In this document: in pieces, positions 1 through 14,218 of the stretch
Numbering within the stretch: the first letter of the stretch is position 1
Layout: each line of letters begins with the position of its first letter
Origin: Tetranychus cinnabarinus
Lineage: Eukaryota; Arthropoda; Arachnida; Trombidiformes; Tetranychidae
DNA length: 64,000 nucleotides
Assembly: GCA_022266195.1 (NCBI GenBank)
Contig: WHVY01000009.1
Location: forward strand, 1,240,001-1,304,000
Reading direction: 5' to 3'
Notes under the pieces: model-generated
What the model saw: the letters and a program-made list of their open reading frames with translations, nothing else
Told to the model about the DNA's origin: nothing
The model's database searches: none
Position numbers and translations under genes: made by a program

Positions 1-1537
1 CATTATCAAGTTTTTTGTTTTACTATTTCAACAATGAATAACAATAAAACAGAAGTTTTCTCACAATTGAATTAATCGGCTGAACCTTTGACTCGTGTTG
101 GATAAAACCAAAGATAAATCAATTACGGAACCAAATGTCATCGATAAATATTTCCCAACACTTCATTGAATTTCACAAGAAATTTTTCCACACTCAAAAT
201 TACCCACAGCATTTGGCGGATAACATGTAGACGGAGAGTGAAAAAACTGTCTCTATCGTGATTCAGAGTTGAATATCTCCTGATGTGCTCTGAATATTAC
301 CGTGATTTTACTTTAAACATTATTTTTGACAGGTTTTATATGTTATTTGAATTCATTTAAGATTGATTATGCATATTTAGCAAATTAAGGCCAATTTATT
401 CATGTTATTTAATATTTACCTTACTGAAGTGGGTAGAGAATGGTTTCAAATTTGTTTCAGATTGATGGTGCAAAATTTCAGATTCAATTTGAATCGCTAA
501 ATCGTGCTAAATCTTGAACTGAAAACGCTAAATTGTCAATTGCTATTAGCCTCAGAAATTAGAAAGTTACAAATTTTAGTGGAGCCGATAGATGGCGCAT
601 TAAGTAAATCGGCAAATCTGGCCTGATCTTGACGCTTTAAGCATTTTTAATGTAATTTTTGTGAATAATAAATCACATTGCTCTTAAATCGGAATATCAT
701 TATCCACAATATGCATGATTATGAATATCAACTTATTTTTCTCAGAGAACGATATTTGATCTTGAATGGCCAATAAACGCAAAGAAAACAAGAATCTAAT
801 CTTTCAATTACATTGTTCAAGAGGTGACCATCGATTGTTTTGTGAAATATCAAAATTGGATATCTTAAAGTTAACGCATAGTATCGGAACATAAGTGACA
901 GTTTCTCTGGACTTTTGTGTACATTTCAAATAGTTAACCTTTAGATTGAATTTCGTTTTTATGTTTGCTCAAATTTCACTACTAGATTGCAATGACTTTA
1001 TACAATTCAAATGAGTCAATTTTGTGATTATTGTAATAATTGTATTCAAGTCACTTAACAATTGCATAATTATAAGCACACAATCAAAGATTTATCCAAC
1101 CAAACCCTTAAATAATCAATCAAAGTGTGAACAAGTCTTGTAATTACAAATAGTAGTCAATATTTTATTGAATAAATAAGATTTTAAGTAATGCTTGGCA
1201 AACATCTCAACATGAGATTCAACAATGATTATATCAAATATAATACTGTTAGACCATAAGACGACCAATACTCTTACAATTATGGTAGTTATGATCAGTT
1301 AAATATGTAAAAATTTTAGGCAATTTGATTGAACATGATGAAAATAATAGGATAAATAAAAATGAAGCTTTTTTCTTTCTCATGAAAGTACAGTTGAATA
1401 AGTTAGTTGAGTGAATAAAATTATTGATATAATGCTTGGCTTTGTCATTGTTTTTTGGTGAAAATGAAATTGTCCTCAAATCCAAATGAGATCGTCATTT
1501 ATATTATGTTCAAGTTTAATTTCCACTGGAATCAAGT
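1..1537. other. Non-coding flank
   Basis: AT-rich sequence downstream of the astacin gene. Open frames here are short, and none shows a recognisable domain or convincing splice sites. I see no RNA gene or organised repeat. Confidence 0.6.
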
Positions 1538-2710
1538 TCATGCTTTCAAATGGTTCATCGTTGAAGTATTGATTCCCTTGCACTTATACAGCCTTTGAAT
1601 CTTGTTGATATCTTCAGGTGACAATGATTTATTTTCAAGATGATAACCAAGGTCTTCGATGGAAATTGAAGGATCTTTTGGTGTAATTGTAGGCACTGTT
1701 TTATCAATTGACCACATCGAACTTGAATAATGCATAATTGATTTGTAATCGTAAGGTTCGTTGATATAGAAATCCTCTAGAAAATTTGGTATTAACTTGA
1801 AGTTACGACGATGTTTCTCATCAATATTGGGCCAGTTAATGTTGATATAATTATCTCGATCAGGTCGAGCATGTTCATGCATTAATCCAAGTGTATGAAG
1901 TAACTCGTGGAGAACAGTTCCTATTGATTAAAAAGGTAGAAAAAAGGTTACAATTAGTTGAGATACAATTGAAAGTAAGTCATCATAGCTATTCATATTC
2001 CGTTCTTAAATCACTTGAAATCTTCAACATTGAACACTATCAAACTATTTATCAACAGAAACAAGTGTGAATCCTAATCAATAACTACCATTAATGCTGT
2101 TAATCACTTGAAAAGAGTTATCCCATAAGATGTGAATATTCAAATGTCCTCAACACTTGTATACTTGCAGTTACAAAGTTCAAGTCAAGTACAAATCTCA
2201 ACAATGCCGAAGATTACATTTGAAATTCAATTAATATTGTAATAAGAGTGAAATACATTAAATCCTATCTGATAATTGTTAATTTTTAAATAAAATAATT
2301 TCCAAATTACCTCTATCAACACAGTAAGGAGTATCCAAATAGAGATCCTGTTTACCACCAACTTTACCCATCTCAGAGGAGCAACCGCGTTCGGGTGAAA
2401 TTAAAACATAATCTTTAATCGACGAGTCAGCAGCAATAAATTTAACACAAGAGACACTCTCAATTAAATCCATGGCCGATCTAACTTCAGATTGGCTCCA
2501 ATCGTCAAATTTAGGATTAAACCGATAATAAACAAGTCCATTATCCCACAAGTTAATCAGATTTGGTCTTAATAATCCAGATGGAGCGACTCGTTGCGGA
2601 TGAATATCATAATTGGCTATTAGTTTGTAACAAGAGGTTAATTTAAATCCAAGAATGAATACAAACAATATGAACAGTTCAAAAATTAAGTTGGGTTGAT
2701 CAGTTGGCAT
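1538..2710 (-). CDS. Secreted astacin-family zinc metalloprotease (2 exons)
   Basis: Model: complement(join(1538..1920, 2311..2710)), 260 aa. The donor after codon CVDRG and the acceptor ending AATAG keep the frame across the intron. The joined exon reads GTVLHELLHTLG and then LMHEHARPDRD, which is the astacin zinc signature HExxHxxGxxH with the family-typical HEHxRPDRD continuation. A Met-turn SIMHY follows about 45 residues later. The N-terminus is hydrophobic (LIFELFILFVFILGF), so the product is probably secreted. It has only the catalytic domain: no CUB, EGF or ShK domain is visible, and the frame ends soon after the final YKC cysteine. The start is the ATG at 2710; the upstream in-frame TTG is not a plausible start. 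Arthropod astacins are digestive, venom or matrix-processing proteases; the role of this copy is not visible from sequence. Active-site residues are all present. Confidence 0.88.
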
Positions 2711-5388
2711 AATAATCAAATTTAAATATATTTATAAGTTAATGAGAAAGAAACAAAACAAGCAAAAAAAAATGGTAGATATTAACTGATGAAATGTAAA
2801 AGCAAAATCTAAATTGATAGAAATCCAGAAAAGCAGTTACTTTATCGTCGGCGTTGAATGTTGGGCTGAAATTAAGCGAATAGAGTTGACGGTAATTATT
2901 GAATATGATTTCATCTTATTGATTGGCACTATTTATAAAGGATTTACTGTAGACAGTGAGAAGACAAGGAGCAATTGAAGATAACAATTATGATGATGAG
3001 GAGTTTGAAGTTTATGGTGGATTGCACTCAGGATGGTTAAATACCGAGAATAAGATGTTAAGGTTGGACATTTTTAATGTCAACCGAATTAATCATTGAA
3101 CAGTTAAACTGGTTAGGTGAATGATTAATTTTATCAAGAAAATCCTCGTTAAATGACCCAATTGCCTGTGAAAATAAGGCCAAACAGTGCATATGTTCAG
3201 CAACAATCTATCTGGTTCGTTTGTTACTTTTGGTTTTCAGCAATCAAGGATTGAACAACTATCTACCAAACCAGATATTTACACTGGCTTAACATAATTA
3301 GATTAAATAAAGATCTAACCCCAAAATTAACCCATTTTTGATTCTCAATTTGCCTGTTAAATTTCATCATTTTAAACTGAATCTTTTCCTTGCATAAGGT
3401 TCAACCAGAGCATCAGCTCTTGACTGATTCCTCAGGTTGATTAAAATTATTGTCATTCTCATGTTTTAACCCTAATGAAAGTAAATTATCAAATTGACAA
3501 TCTATTCCGATAATCACTCTTAGTGGGGAATCAATTTGATCAATTGTATTTTTTTCAATGGATACTTCAACTTTAACTCCATCAATAGCACAGTTAATAC
3601 ACCAGCTAATTTAACTGGAGTCATGAAAACAATGATAGCAAATCTGGTTGACATTTAGCGAGCATGGAATTGGCAAGAAGACCAGATTTAACCAAAAATA
3701 CCAAACAGAACCTCAGCAACTTGAGGACATTTCACTCGGTATGACCAAATCTTTCCCAAAATTAACATTGAAAAATGAAACAATCAATAAACTGTTAAAT
3801 TGCCACAATAAAATAAACATACAACAGGCAATGTATGCTTGAGTAGCTTGTTGAGTTGGTTTTTTATGTAACCAAAGTCGTGAATTGACCTTATGCATTA
3901 CAATCACATTGAAGACGTTCAATTGTAAACATTACTTTATATCAAAGCAACTCTGAAGGTGTGCCACTCATCGTTATATAACTGCTATTACTAATTGTTA
4001 ATTGTAAACAGCTTCAGACTAATGTCTACTTGCCATTACAAATACATCATGTATTCATCCTTATAGACTCAGTGTTTTTATACTTAAATTAATGTTCTTG
4101 AAGGATTCAAATTATAGATAAAATGTTACTTTATGCTCGATTTTATCAATTAGCTAAATTTAGTTGATTATAAGCATTTATTGACTAAATTGTCATAATT
4201 GAACTAGCAATCAAGTGTCTGGCATGTTTTCATGGTTTGTTATTAGTTTTGTTTTCATTGAAATTTAAACATAACTCGTGACTGTGTTCATCAGATTTAT
4301 TTCATCAGATTCCGTTGTTAGAAGTGTTAATTTGGGAATTTATTAAATTGTTTAATAAGAGGTTGTACTTGAATGTATCCTCAATGTGATCTGTTTGATA
4401 AGGTTGAAGAACTCAAAATCATCGGCTTTTCCATTGATTACCTCCTGCAATAGTCAAGACACATTTGACGATTGATAAAATGCCTGAATTGTCATTTAAT
4501 CTGATACCAGATTTAGGCCCAAATTTTGGGCAATAATGTTTTTGCTTTTTGAGACTTTCATTGAAAATTTTTTTCCCCAATTTTCAAAATTTGATTGTGA
4601 CGAGTGAGTTTAAAGTGTTGATCATTTTATCCAATTTGTATCAACTTAGCAAGGAATCAAAGGATTGAAAAAATGAAGATGAGCATTGTAATTATATAAT
4701 TGTATGTAATATAAATAACTATGCTGATCACTTGAAAGTTAACATTGATTATTACAGTTCCAAATAGGATATGATTTATCTTAATTCTCGTGATTTTGTT
4801 TGATTTCGATCAAATTTTTGCCCAAATCAAGGTATTTCTTAGGGACAAACTATGCCTTTGATAAGATGGTAAGCTAGATTGGCCAGAAAAGGACATTAAA
4901 TTACAACAATTAGCAGAAATGTATTCCAATGGCTCTATCAAGTATCTTGTCAATTAATGAATCACAGTAAACGGTTGTTGAGATTGTCAATCAATTATAA
5001 ATATTTCTCTGTTTAACAACAATTTATTCAAACAAAGGTTAACCAATTTATAAATTAGCAATAATCATACAAAAAGGTTGTAAATTGTATGAAAAGAAGA
5101 AGAAAATTAAATTTATAAATCATTGAAAAATTAAATTGTTGGTAAGGTTTGGTGTTTTGTACAAAGTGTTGAGGGAAACAAAAGTGTTGATCAAGTTGAA
5201 TAACAGGAAACACAGTAAACGGTTACAAAAGGTGGGTTCATTTTGATTTAACTTAATTACTCTTGATACTGATTTGAGAAGGTAATCGGCATTGAATAAT
5301 TAGGTTGGTAAACAATTTAGTCAATTGTCGTATTTAATAAATTAAAGGTGAGAGAAGAGGAAAGGGTAAAACCGGTAAACGTTTAATG
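2711..5388. other. Intergenic, no gene seen
   Basis: About 2.7 kb between two minus-strand genes. It should include the promoter of the astacin gene and the 3' end of the Spätzle-like gene. Open frames around 3.6-3.9 kb are short, overlap one another on opposite strands and have no recognisable content. Confidence 0.55.
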
Positions 5389-8300
5389 TTACTTTCCAAT
5401 GAACAGTTTTTTAAGAGTATCCAAGCTGCTTCCTTGGGAAGCCGTTTTCTTCCAACATTTACATGAACCAGGAATTAGGAACCAATCATAATAGACTCTC
5501 ATCTGGTAACAACCGACAGCATCATGGCCATCACACTCTTCATCTTTAACTGTCTCCGTTTTACGATTAGATGAGGTTGTTGAGGTTGACGAGGATGAAC
5601 TTGGTGGTGATGGTGGTGAAGCTGCTGGAGCAGAAGCCGAGTGACTTGATGAAACAATTTGAGCCTTTTCTTCATCATTGTACATCCTCATCATTCTAGG
5701 TTTAGCCAGTCTTCCGTGTTCATCAGTAACAAAAGGCTCCTCTCGATAACCAATTTTACGGTTCAGGTATTGATCAATCTCCGGATAGCTCATTGGCTGT
5801 CCATTGCCGGTTAAATGGTGGCTCATTGGATTCATTGTGTAACCATGAAGGGAATGTTTCATCTGGTTGAGATGAGCCATGTTCACATGATGATTTGCCG
5901 TTTTCTGGTGTTTAGGTTTATTCATTACTTGCATGTTTGGGTTGACCGTGTAGCTTTTAACCTCACTTGGCGAGGCAATTAGATTGTTAAACTTTGGCTG
6001 TGGATAAAATATTTCAGCCACCAACAGGCTGACCCAGCGAGGAGATTCATGACAAACACCTTCCATGAAGTCACAGCGACCCTTTCTGCATAAAACAATG
6101 GAAATGAGGAGAAAATTAGTAAAATTGAAATAATTTAGCAATCGTTGAGTTTGACTTTTAAATGTAAAAATTGTAGGAGTTTTGTTTCCTTGCTTCATGT
6201 TTGACCAGCAACACGATGTTTTAGGTTAGTTTAGCATGTTTAGTTAATCACAAAGAAGACCTTTTTTATTGCCGTGTTAATTGCTCTGCCTTTTAATTGA
6301 CTAAACTAGATTAATTGGGGGCACTAAAGCATCTCAATTAAACATCTATTGTTAACATCGTGACTTGGGCCAAGTTTAAACAGTTAGATGAATTGTAAGT
6401 TGTACTTGGTACTGGCTCATTGTAATGAGGTGAACAATTTGAATTGAAAATTACGAGGTTCAAGAGTGTATAATTTCAATTCAAACTTGTAAATAGCTCA
6501 CCTACAATTTTAAGTAAATTGTTAATGTTGAAGAGTTAAATAATGTTGAGATAATCGTTATGTTAATTTATACTTCAGGTTGGCTCATTATAAAAGACAG
6601 ACGATGGGCAAAATGAATCAATTTCAAGGTGGACTCTTTGTGCAAGCAAGGTTGCTTCTAGACTTGGATGGGTAGAGATCGAATTTTGAAATGAAACATT
6701 TTTGTGTTTTTTCCATTTCTTTTAGATTTGCTTTCAAGCAACAATTGATTCTGAGTAAATACTTACACACAAGATGTTTTTTGGACAGTTTGGGTGAAGT
6801 AACCTTCATGAGGTATTTGAACAACATATTTCCAGACTCCTTGGTAGTTACGAGCATAAACGGGTGCAACATACTCTTCAATGGAGGGACATGGAGTCGG
6901 TGGTACTTGTGATACTGTCATGGCTTCAGCGGCGATATCTTCAAAATCAAGAGGTTTCTTCCGTCTGGCTGGAAGTAAACTTGAGATTGCGGTTGGATTA
7001 ACATTCATCAGATAGTCAACTATTGCTGAAAGGGGTGAGAAGTTGTTTGTTGTAGTTGACAGAGACGAGGTGGAACCCGAGTTGGCATTAAGTGAGGCTA
7101 GAAGGGATAAAACTTGGGTAAACATTGATTTGGATACTTCAGAGGTTCCAGAGGAACCAGATGAACCTGAAGAAGAGGAAGAGGATGAACCAGATGATGA
7201 AGAAGAAGATGAACCAGATGAACCAAGAGAGGTTAAACTGGCTGAAGAGGGTGTTGATGATCCACTGGTTGATGATGAACTGCCACTGGTGCTTCCTGAA
7301 CCACTGAATTGTTGAATCAATGAAGCCAATGAGCTTAAACTTTGAGCCGTATTTGCAGCATTAGAGGCAGCCGTCATCACCTGAGCTGCCGAGCTTAACG
7401 TGTTTAATAGGCCACTTGATACTTGACTTCCGCCACCCAAAGCTGACATAACTTGGCACAACCTAGAATGAAAAGGATTCAATAAAAAAGAGAAGAAAAA
7501 AATAAGAGTTTAAATTTTCATTGCTATTTATGGGGAAAACATTAAATCAATGGATTGTAAAATGTCAATTTATGGCTTGAAACCCGTCAATTACTTTGGA
7601 TTGATGTTTTTTTTTCAAAATATTTTCTGGTCAAATGTTATTCAACTTGCAACCTCACACCTCACAACCAGAGTAATTTTAATCAACATTGTTAATGAAT
7701 GTTTGATTGTTACTTACATTCCATCATTTTGTTCACAAACTTTTTGTCTTGCTTCGGTGTAATTGAATCCATGTCCACCTAATTTAGCCTCTCTTAACAG
7801 GTCCCAGCGTAAGTTGGTGAAGTTGGCCAAGGATCGTTTTTTGATTACATGATTTCCAGAGTAATCATAATTTCCATTGTTCATTCCTTTATCAACATTT
7901 GAAGGGACAAAATCATTGTTGATTCCCAATTTGGTATCGGTTGGTATTTTAGCCACTTTGGGTATATTGTTAATGTCTTGTTTCAAAAAGGGTAAAGATC
8001 GGGCCAAAAAGTGTAACGTTTTATTTTTAATTAACTCACTGTAAAAAGAAATTGAAATAATTAGAAAAAAAATGTCCTTTCAATTGATGATATTGAGTTG
8101 ATTCATTTGATTTGAGATGAAAATGCTTTTTGCTTTCACCAAAAAAAAACAATTTTCACGCAGATTGTCCCAATTGTTTACAAACATTGATTTAAATGAA
8201 CTAGAACAGATTGACTAGTTGATTAACTTTCATTTTAATCAGTTGATTGAGTTACACTTGAAAACACTTTACTTTTTTTTAACTGCTGAAGAAAGTCCAG

Positions 8301-11169
8301 TTTTGGCTTGAAATTTCAAAAATTGGTGATAATGAAAAAAAAGGAACCAAAATTGAGTCAATGGTTTTAAATAAGGAAGTAATCTGATTGATTTAAGGTA
8401 TTTGCGGTTGACTATTTGGGTAACTCAAACAATGGGTCAAACAATTATTTGGGAATTGGCGTTAATTGTTACCAAATGAACCATAAATTGTAGCAAAGAA
8501 AAGGTAAACCAGAAAATACTTACAAAGGATAAGGTTGACCAGTAATTGTTTGTAACATTGGATTTAATGGAACATAACCTTTATTTAAATCACCGCAAAG
8601 GGTGTCTTTAGGTGATAGACGATAATCACTTTTAATCGCTCCTGAAGAATGAAAGAAAATTAAGGAAAAACAAATTAAATTGTGAACCGCAAATAAAATC
8701 AACGATACAATCAAGGTTTTCATTGGTATCAAAGTTGAACCCAAAAATTGAAGGCACAAAATACACTGAATAATGGTAATAACCCAAATTTATGGATGAT
8801 TAATGTAACAGCTATCAATTTAACTTCATCTACAACAATCATCTAAATAATAATAAGGAAATTGAGTTGTTTGGTGGTAAAAATATGAATAGGTTGAGAC
8901 TTCCTTGGGAGATTTAACCTCATCACTGATTCCCATTGCTATTCAATGTTAACTATTGTTCAAATTTTTCAGGCTTTTCTTTCTGATTACGATAGACCAA
9001 TGATTAAATAGGTCCTACTGTCACCATTGACTGGGTGAAATAACAATTTATTTCAATGAAATTGATGAGAATCATTTTAATAATGATGATTAAATTTGAA
9101 TGGAACGTTGATTGAATGAAAATTGTTGAAACCTTGCCAGAAGACTGTAAACTTGTGATATCTTTTTTTTGTTACCTTTTCAATGTCTTACTTTGATCTA
9201 CCTGTTTCTATCAATTGTTTTGGTTACGGATTGATGACAGTTTTCAATGAATCCTGCTCTTTATCATCATCATCGTTATCATTGATGGTAACATCTTTAT
9301 GTTTGTTATAATAACATTTCTTAAGAATCAGATTCCTTGTTAATCGCAATAACAATTTGTGCTACTCTTGGAGTAATACAATTATGCGATCAGCTTGACA
9401 ATTATTTAAGACCACTATCAGGATTCAATGTTGAATAGTTGATTAATTTGATCACTGTAACATTGAACCAGTCAATTGAGATGTTTCATTGTAAACTGTT
9501 CAAGTTCAGGTCAATATTATTATTAAACTATTTTTATCCATTAATCCTCATCTTTACAGTTTTTATCATTTTTTCACCATCTTCATCTTCATCAGTTTGT
9601 TGTCAAATTTTTCCTATTAACAGGTAATTCAATTGAAACCAGAATCGTCTTTTTTTAAAGCTAATCTTTCAATCTTTAAACCAATAAATCAAAACATGTT
9701 TTGAATTTAGCTGCAAGTATTTGAAACATCATTAACCACTAATCAGGACAATAATCAATTAATTCATGGTAAAAGTAATTTTATATTTTAAATCTTTGAA
9801 AGATTCTTGAAATAAGGTTAATTTCAACTCAATTGACAATGAATATTGACAATGACAATTTAATGCTCTATCAGGGTTAATTTTTTGAGCTTTTTTCTGT
9901 TCACTCCGGATCACGATAACTCTGAATTGATTGAACAACAAAACACGCCAATTGATTTGTTGGTGGATTTAATTGTTGCTCTTGAAAGGTATCGTGATTA
10001 GACCAATTGATTGTAAACTGTTTGGTCAGAAAAAGGTTATTTCAATGGTTACTACCATTAAACAAAACCATGATTGACACGAACCAGAAGTGTTACTTGA
10101 TCAAGCCTAAAATTATAACTCAACAATTGACCATTTTCAGGGCTTCTTCTTACAAGATTATGATGATCATGAAAATGATGTGATTTCATCTTCACCAATT
10201 GTTGATCCGTGAAGCAACAAAAATTGAATGTAATACGTAATTTTGATGCTACAAATAAGCAAAAAATGTAAAAATTGCTGGTAATAATAATAATCAAAAA
10301 ATGCTTCTTGCTTTGTTTTGTATGTCACTTGTTACATTACCTTTATATTGTTACCTTGACCTGTTGACTTGAGAAATACCTTTTTTTGTTATTCTTAATG
10401 ATGAAGATGATGATTTTAATGAGGATAATTTCATCTAACAAGTTTAAATAGTCATGATAGCGGAAGTTGATTCATTTAAATTATCATTAAACAAGGGAAA
10501 CATTTACATTTCTAAACAATTATGTTATGCTGAGAGATTCTGAGCAATGCTATCATTTTCAATGGAACCTCTTAGAGTTACTTTTCAGTCTCACTTGCCT
10601 TAAGGATATATTTTAACAGTCTGACATGTTAATTAAAATTGATGCGGAAATAAAACAATGAAAAGGGTGAAACAATTAACAAAGATATTTGGTTAAGATT
10701 AATATCATAAACGAGTCGCACAAAAAAAGGTAAACATTGTTGACGTTGCATTGGATGGACACTGTTTGGCTTTATTTCAACTAGCAAGTCTGCTGGGTTA
10801 AACTGTTTGATTTACGGTTCAGTTAAATTGTAAACCTGATTGAGTTGAGAGTTGATTGCTGGTAAAATTGTCAGTAAAAGTTAATTTAATAATTACCCGG
10901 ACAGGGGACATTGGCTGGAAGGTAGGGTGGCTTGAGTACACGCGGTGGTACTCCATGAGTTCTGGTTGCTTTTTCAAAGGCAAAATATCCTGGTGGTTGT
11001 TGTTGATCAGTTGTTGATCCATGGACAATTAAAACAACAGTCAAATTAATAATCACAATTAAAACCTGGAAACAATTAAGATATCAATTAACAATCATTC
11101 AATCACAAGAAACCTTTGGTTATTGGGTAAAATTGGTTGTTGGTCGTTGGTTACCTTGTTTACATTCAT
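5389..11169 (-). CDS. Spätzle/neurotrophin-like cystine-knot ligand (6 exons)
   Basis: Model: complement(join(5389..6085, 6767..7462, 7718..8038, 8524..8641, 10897..11065, 11155..11169)), 671 aa. All five junctions have GT/AG ends and keep phase to the stop. Exon 1 encodes only MNVNK. Exon 2 completes a signal peptide and a Pro-rich start. Exons 3 and 4 give the pro-region, including a dibasic KKRS. Exon 5 carries a long Ser/Gly/Thr tract. The C-terminus is the knot: WKYVVQIP, GYFTQTV, KTSCVKGRC, then VGCYQMRVYYDWFLIPGSCKCW. A His/Pro/Ser-rich insert of about 150 residues splits the knot cysteines, as in some long Spätzle paralogues. Members are secreted precursors that are cleaved and bind Toll receptors in immunity or development; the paralogue is not assigned. 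An alternative start at 8723 would give a different signal-like N-terminus. Family call is firm; exons 1 and 2 are less certain. Confidence 0.82.
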
Positions 11170-13117
11170 TTTGTTGGTAATGTTGATGATCGGTGGGATA
11201 ATTGTGTCATGACTATAAGTAAACAATCAAATATAAATTAACTAAACTTGATAATTTGGTTGACAATCAAGCAACTGTTAATTAACTGGATGAAAACTCA
11301 TGGTTGACAATCAAAAATAAATAAATGGTAAAGATTAAAGGTGAATGAATTTTATTAATCTAAGCACAGTTTGCTGATTGTGAGCCTGGCACAAGTTAAA
11401 ATTGGGTTTGAAAGTGGATCTGGTGAGTGTTTGAAAACGGGTAAAAATGGTTTCAAGAAAATCTTTTTACCTTGAAAGTCAAAGATGAAATCACAAACTA
11501 AACAAGCTCAGGTGATGATCATCCTTCCAACCTCCCTCTTCATCATCATCATCTTAACGGTGCACTAAACCAGTCCCATCAGTGATTTAATCCCAGTTAC
11601 GGGTCTTTATATAACGGAACCGGAATATTTTGCTTCTCCTTTTCTTTCTTTTTACCTTTTATCTTCTTCTTCTTCGCCATCTTTCTTCTTGATTTCAGGA
11701 AGAAGATGAAAATGATGATGATCACCGAGAAACTGATGCTTCAGTGTTTGATGTTTCAAGAGCAACCTTTAAAACAGCTTAATAGGGCTGGTTCAATGTC
11801 ACTGACCCGGGTTAACCTAAGAAAGTTATTGATTTAGATTATTAATTTTCCAATATTTAGTTAATTACAGAGAAAATTTTCCCAATCTTTTTCCTTTCTA
11901 CTTCTACAATCATCTGAAATCATCATTAACATCATAATCACCGTTCTAGTCATCTTAATCAATGTCTGGTGAAACATTTGATCTTCCTTGAAAAAGGCCA
12001 ACATTCACTTAAACCAGTTTCGGACAAACCTGAATATCACTGTTTCAACTTTTATTTTCATCATTTAATCAACATTTTATAATCAATCTTTCACTCTCAT
12101 TCAAATTAAACAGATTAACGTCTCATCTAATATTTCACATTACCTGTGATTATCTTGATTCTTACCTTGTTGCTTCAATACTTTCTCTTTCAGCTTTGCT
12201 ATTCATTTCATGAAAGATCATTTCAATGAAAGTAACTCATCATTTTATCATTTGAATTTTCATTTTTAACTCTTTATTTTTTCATAATAAAATGTTGCTT
12301 TCATTTAGGTTAATCACAAAAATAGTTCACTATAATATGTCAATTGTTATCGTTAAATGTAAATTTGCTTATTCTCGTCCAAGCATAAAGGTAAAAGCTT
12401 ATTAACAACGTCAACTGATTGCTATTACAATCAAAATGACTCCTTTTTTTTACGCATAATTTGTGAAAGTTGAGTAAAATTTTCAGGTTTTTTCTTTCGA
12501 TGTTTCTCCGATCATGTTTATCATCAACAATTTGTTGATTATCATTTGCATTTTCAGTTTTTGCTAAATTTACTTTTTAAACCAGGTTTCGCTTTGAAAG
12601 TGAACTTGATCAACAGCTATTTACAGTTAAACCGCAAATAACTTGAGTTTTGAACAATTTTTTTCATTTAGACTTTAATTTTAACATCAAATTGTTGATC
12701 TCTTTTCTAATTTATGACCTGCTTCAACTATTGGATATTTTTGAATTTGCTATCCAATAAATGAAACATTCAAATCTATTTTATTTCTGAATAATTGAAA
12801 AGTTGATCAAGCTTAATCAGTTGAATATTCATCAATTCGTCTGTCAGTTTGTAATATCAATTTACAAATGAATAATCACTTCTATTTTGAAACAAAAATC
12901 TTGATAAATCAGCAGACAGTCTGATTTATTTTTGATTTTTAGTTATAATGATGAGCATTTGAAAAACGCGCTTTAAAAACATATGCAACTTCTGTCTTCA
13001 CCAGTCTTGAATAACAAGATGTAAACAATGTGCGCTTAGTATTTTATTCAATTTTTGTTATTTATTTAATTAATCTTTAAACCCGGTCACATTAGTTACA
13101 TAATATAGATTGTTAAA
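11170..13117. other. Intergenic, promoter side of two divergent genes
   Basis: Nearly 2 kb between the start of the Spätzle-like gene (minus) and the DMAC2L-like gene (plus), so it should contain both promoters. It has pyrimidine-rich stretches and AT-rich simple sequence. I see no coding exon with supportable splice sites. Confidence 0.55.
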
Positions 13118-14218
13118 ATGAATGTGCTTAAAATAGTTGCTTCTAGTCGAAACTTCAAGGGTATTTCCAATCCCAGTCTGCTTAACCTTAACCGGAATCC
13201 ACCTGAACATCGTCTTGCGAGAAATTTTTGGACCTATTGGTTAAATCTTATTTCTAACAGGTATTTATTTCTCTATTTACTGCGACTTTGACTGTTTTGA
13301 CGTTTATTATAGATTAATATTAATTTTGATTGTTTATTTCATTCCCTACCAGGGTTTATCAAGAACGTATTGATGATGTTGGGCCAGAGCAAGCTTGTGC
13401 TGAATGGTTGATTAGAAATGGCTGTGAGATCAAATGGAGTACTAGCGAAAAGTTACAAGTTCATTACGAGGACATGCCCGATATCAATGAATCTACTTGG
13501 ATCCAAGGGATCAAAGGAGATAATTCTTCGTTAATGAGCGTCGGGTTTGATCATTTCAGTAAGAATCTGCATTGTTTTACTCTGAGATACTTGAAACAAT
13601 CTAACCTTGAATGGTTCAGACTAATTCAATTACATTTAGTGACATTTTTGTGACACTATTCTATTATTGATAAATATGTCTGGGTTGTCACAACAGTTGA
13701 AAAATAAGAATTTATTTCCACTTTTATTTTGATTCAAGTCTTGCTCTGTGAAGATATATCTAGCGGTGTTAATCGCTTAATCGTAACCACTATTTTTTTC
13801 GCTCTGTTTATCTGTTGATATATGAATCTTTCTTCTTCATATTTTATTAATAATTTTTTCTTCTTATTGCAGAATCTATTAAAGGCCCTGAAAAAATCTT
13901 GTTTCGTAGATGCCATTATTTAACAGACGATGCTTTGGAAAAATTAACATTCATTGGACATTCTCTTCGTCATTTACAATTAATTTCTTGTCATAATATT
14001 ACTGATGAAGGAGTTTGCTCTTTAACTCGTCTTAGGTTAGTCTATTTTGCTATATTTAATTTAACCACATTCTTATAATAATTCTTTATCATTTTGTTTA
14101 CAGAAAATTAGCATTCATTAAACTGTTCGATCTTTCTTCTGTTAAAGATGTTGAAGGCTGTCGTCAACATTTACAAGAAGGCTTGCCGGAATGTGTTGTT
14201 GATTGGGCCAAAATATGA
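13118..14218 (+). CDS. DMAC2L: DMAC2L / ATP synthase subunit s-like mitochondrial protein (4 exons)
   Basis: Model: join(13118..13260, 13353..13558, 13873..14035, 14104..14218), 208 aa. Every intron is GT-AG and phase is kept to a TGA. Family landmarks appear in order: FWTYWLNLISNRVYQERIDDVGPEQACAEWL, shown here only in pieces as FWTYWLNL, RIDDVGPEQA and CAEWLIRNG, then VGFDHF, CHYLTDDALEKL, LISCHNITDEG and a final leucine-rich repeat FDLSSVKD. The N-terminus is basic with few acidic residues, consistent with a mitochondrial targeting segment. The family (ATP5S/DMAC2L, paralogous to DMAC2) is associated with ATP synthase coupling or respiratory-complex assembly in the matrix. Length is close to the usual 200-215 aa. 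Choosing between the DMAC2L and DMAC2 subfamilies rests on the N-terminal block and needs a tree. Confidence 0.85.

Noticed and set aside
7043..7315. Plus-strand frame of 90 codons rich in Glu/Asp
   Set aside because: It is the reverse complement of the Ser/Gly tract of the Spätzle-like exon; the acidic composition is a by-product of that repeat.
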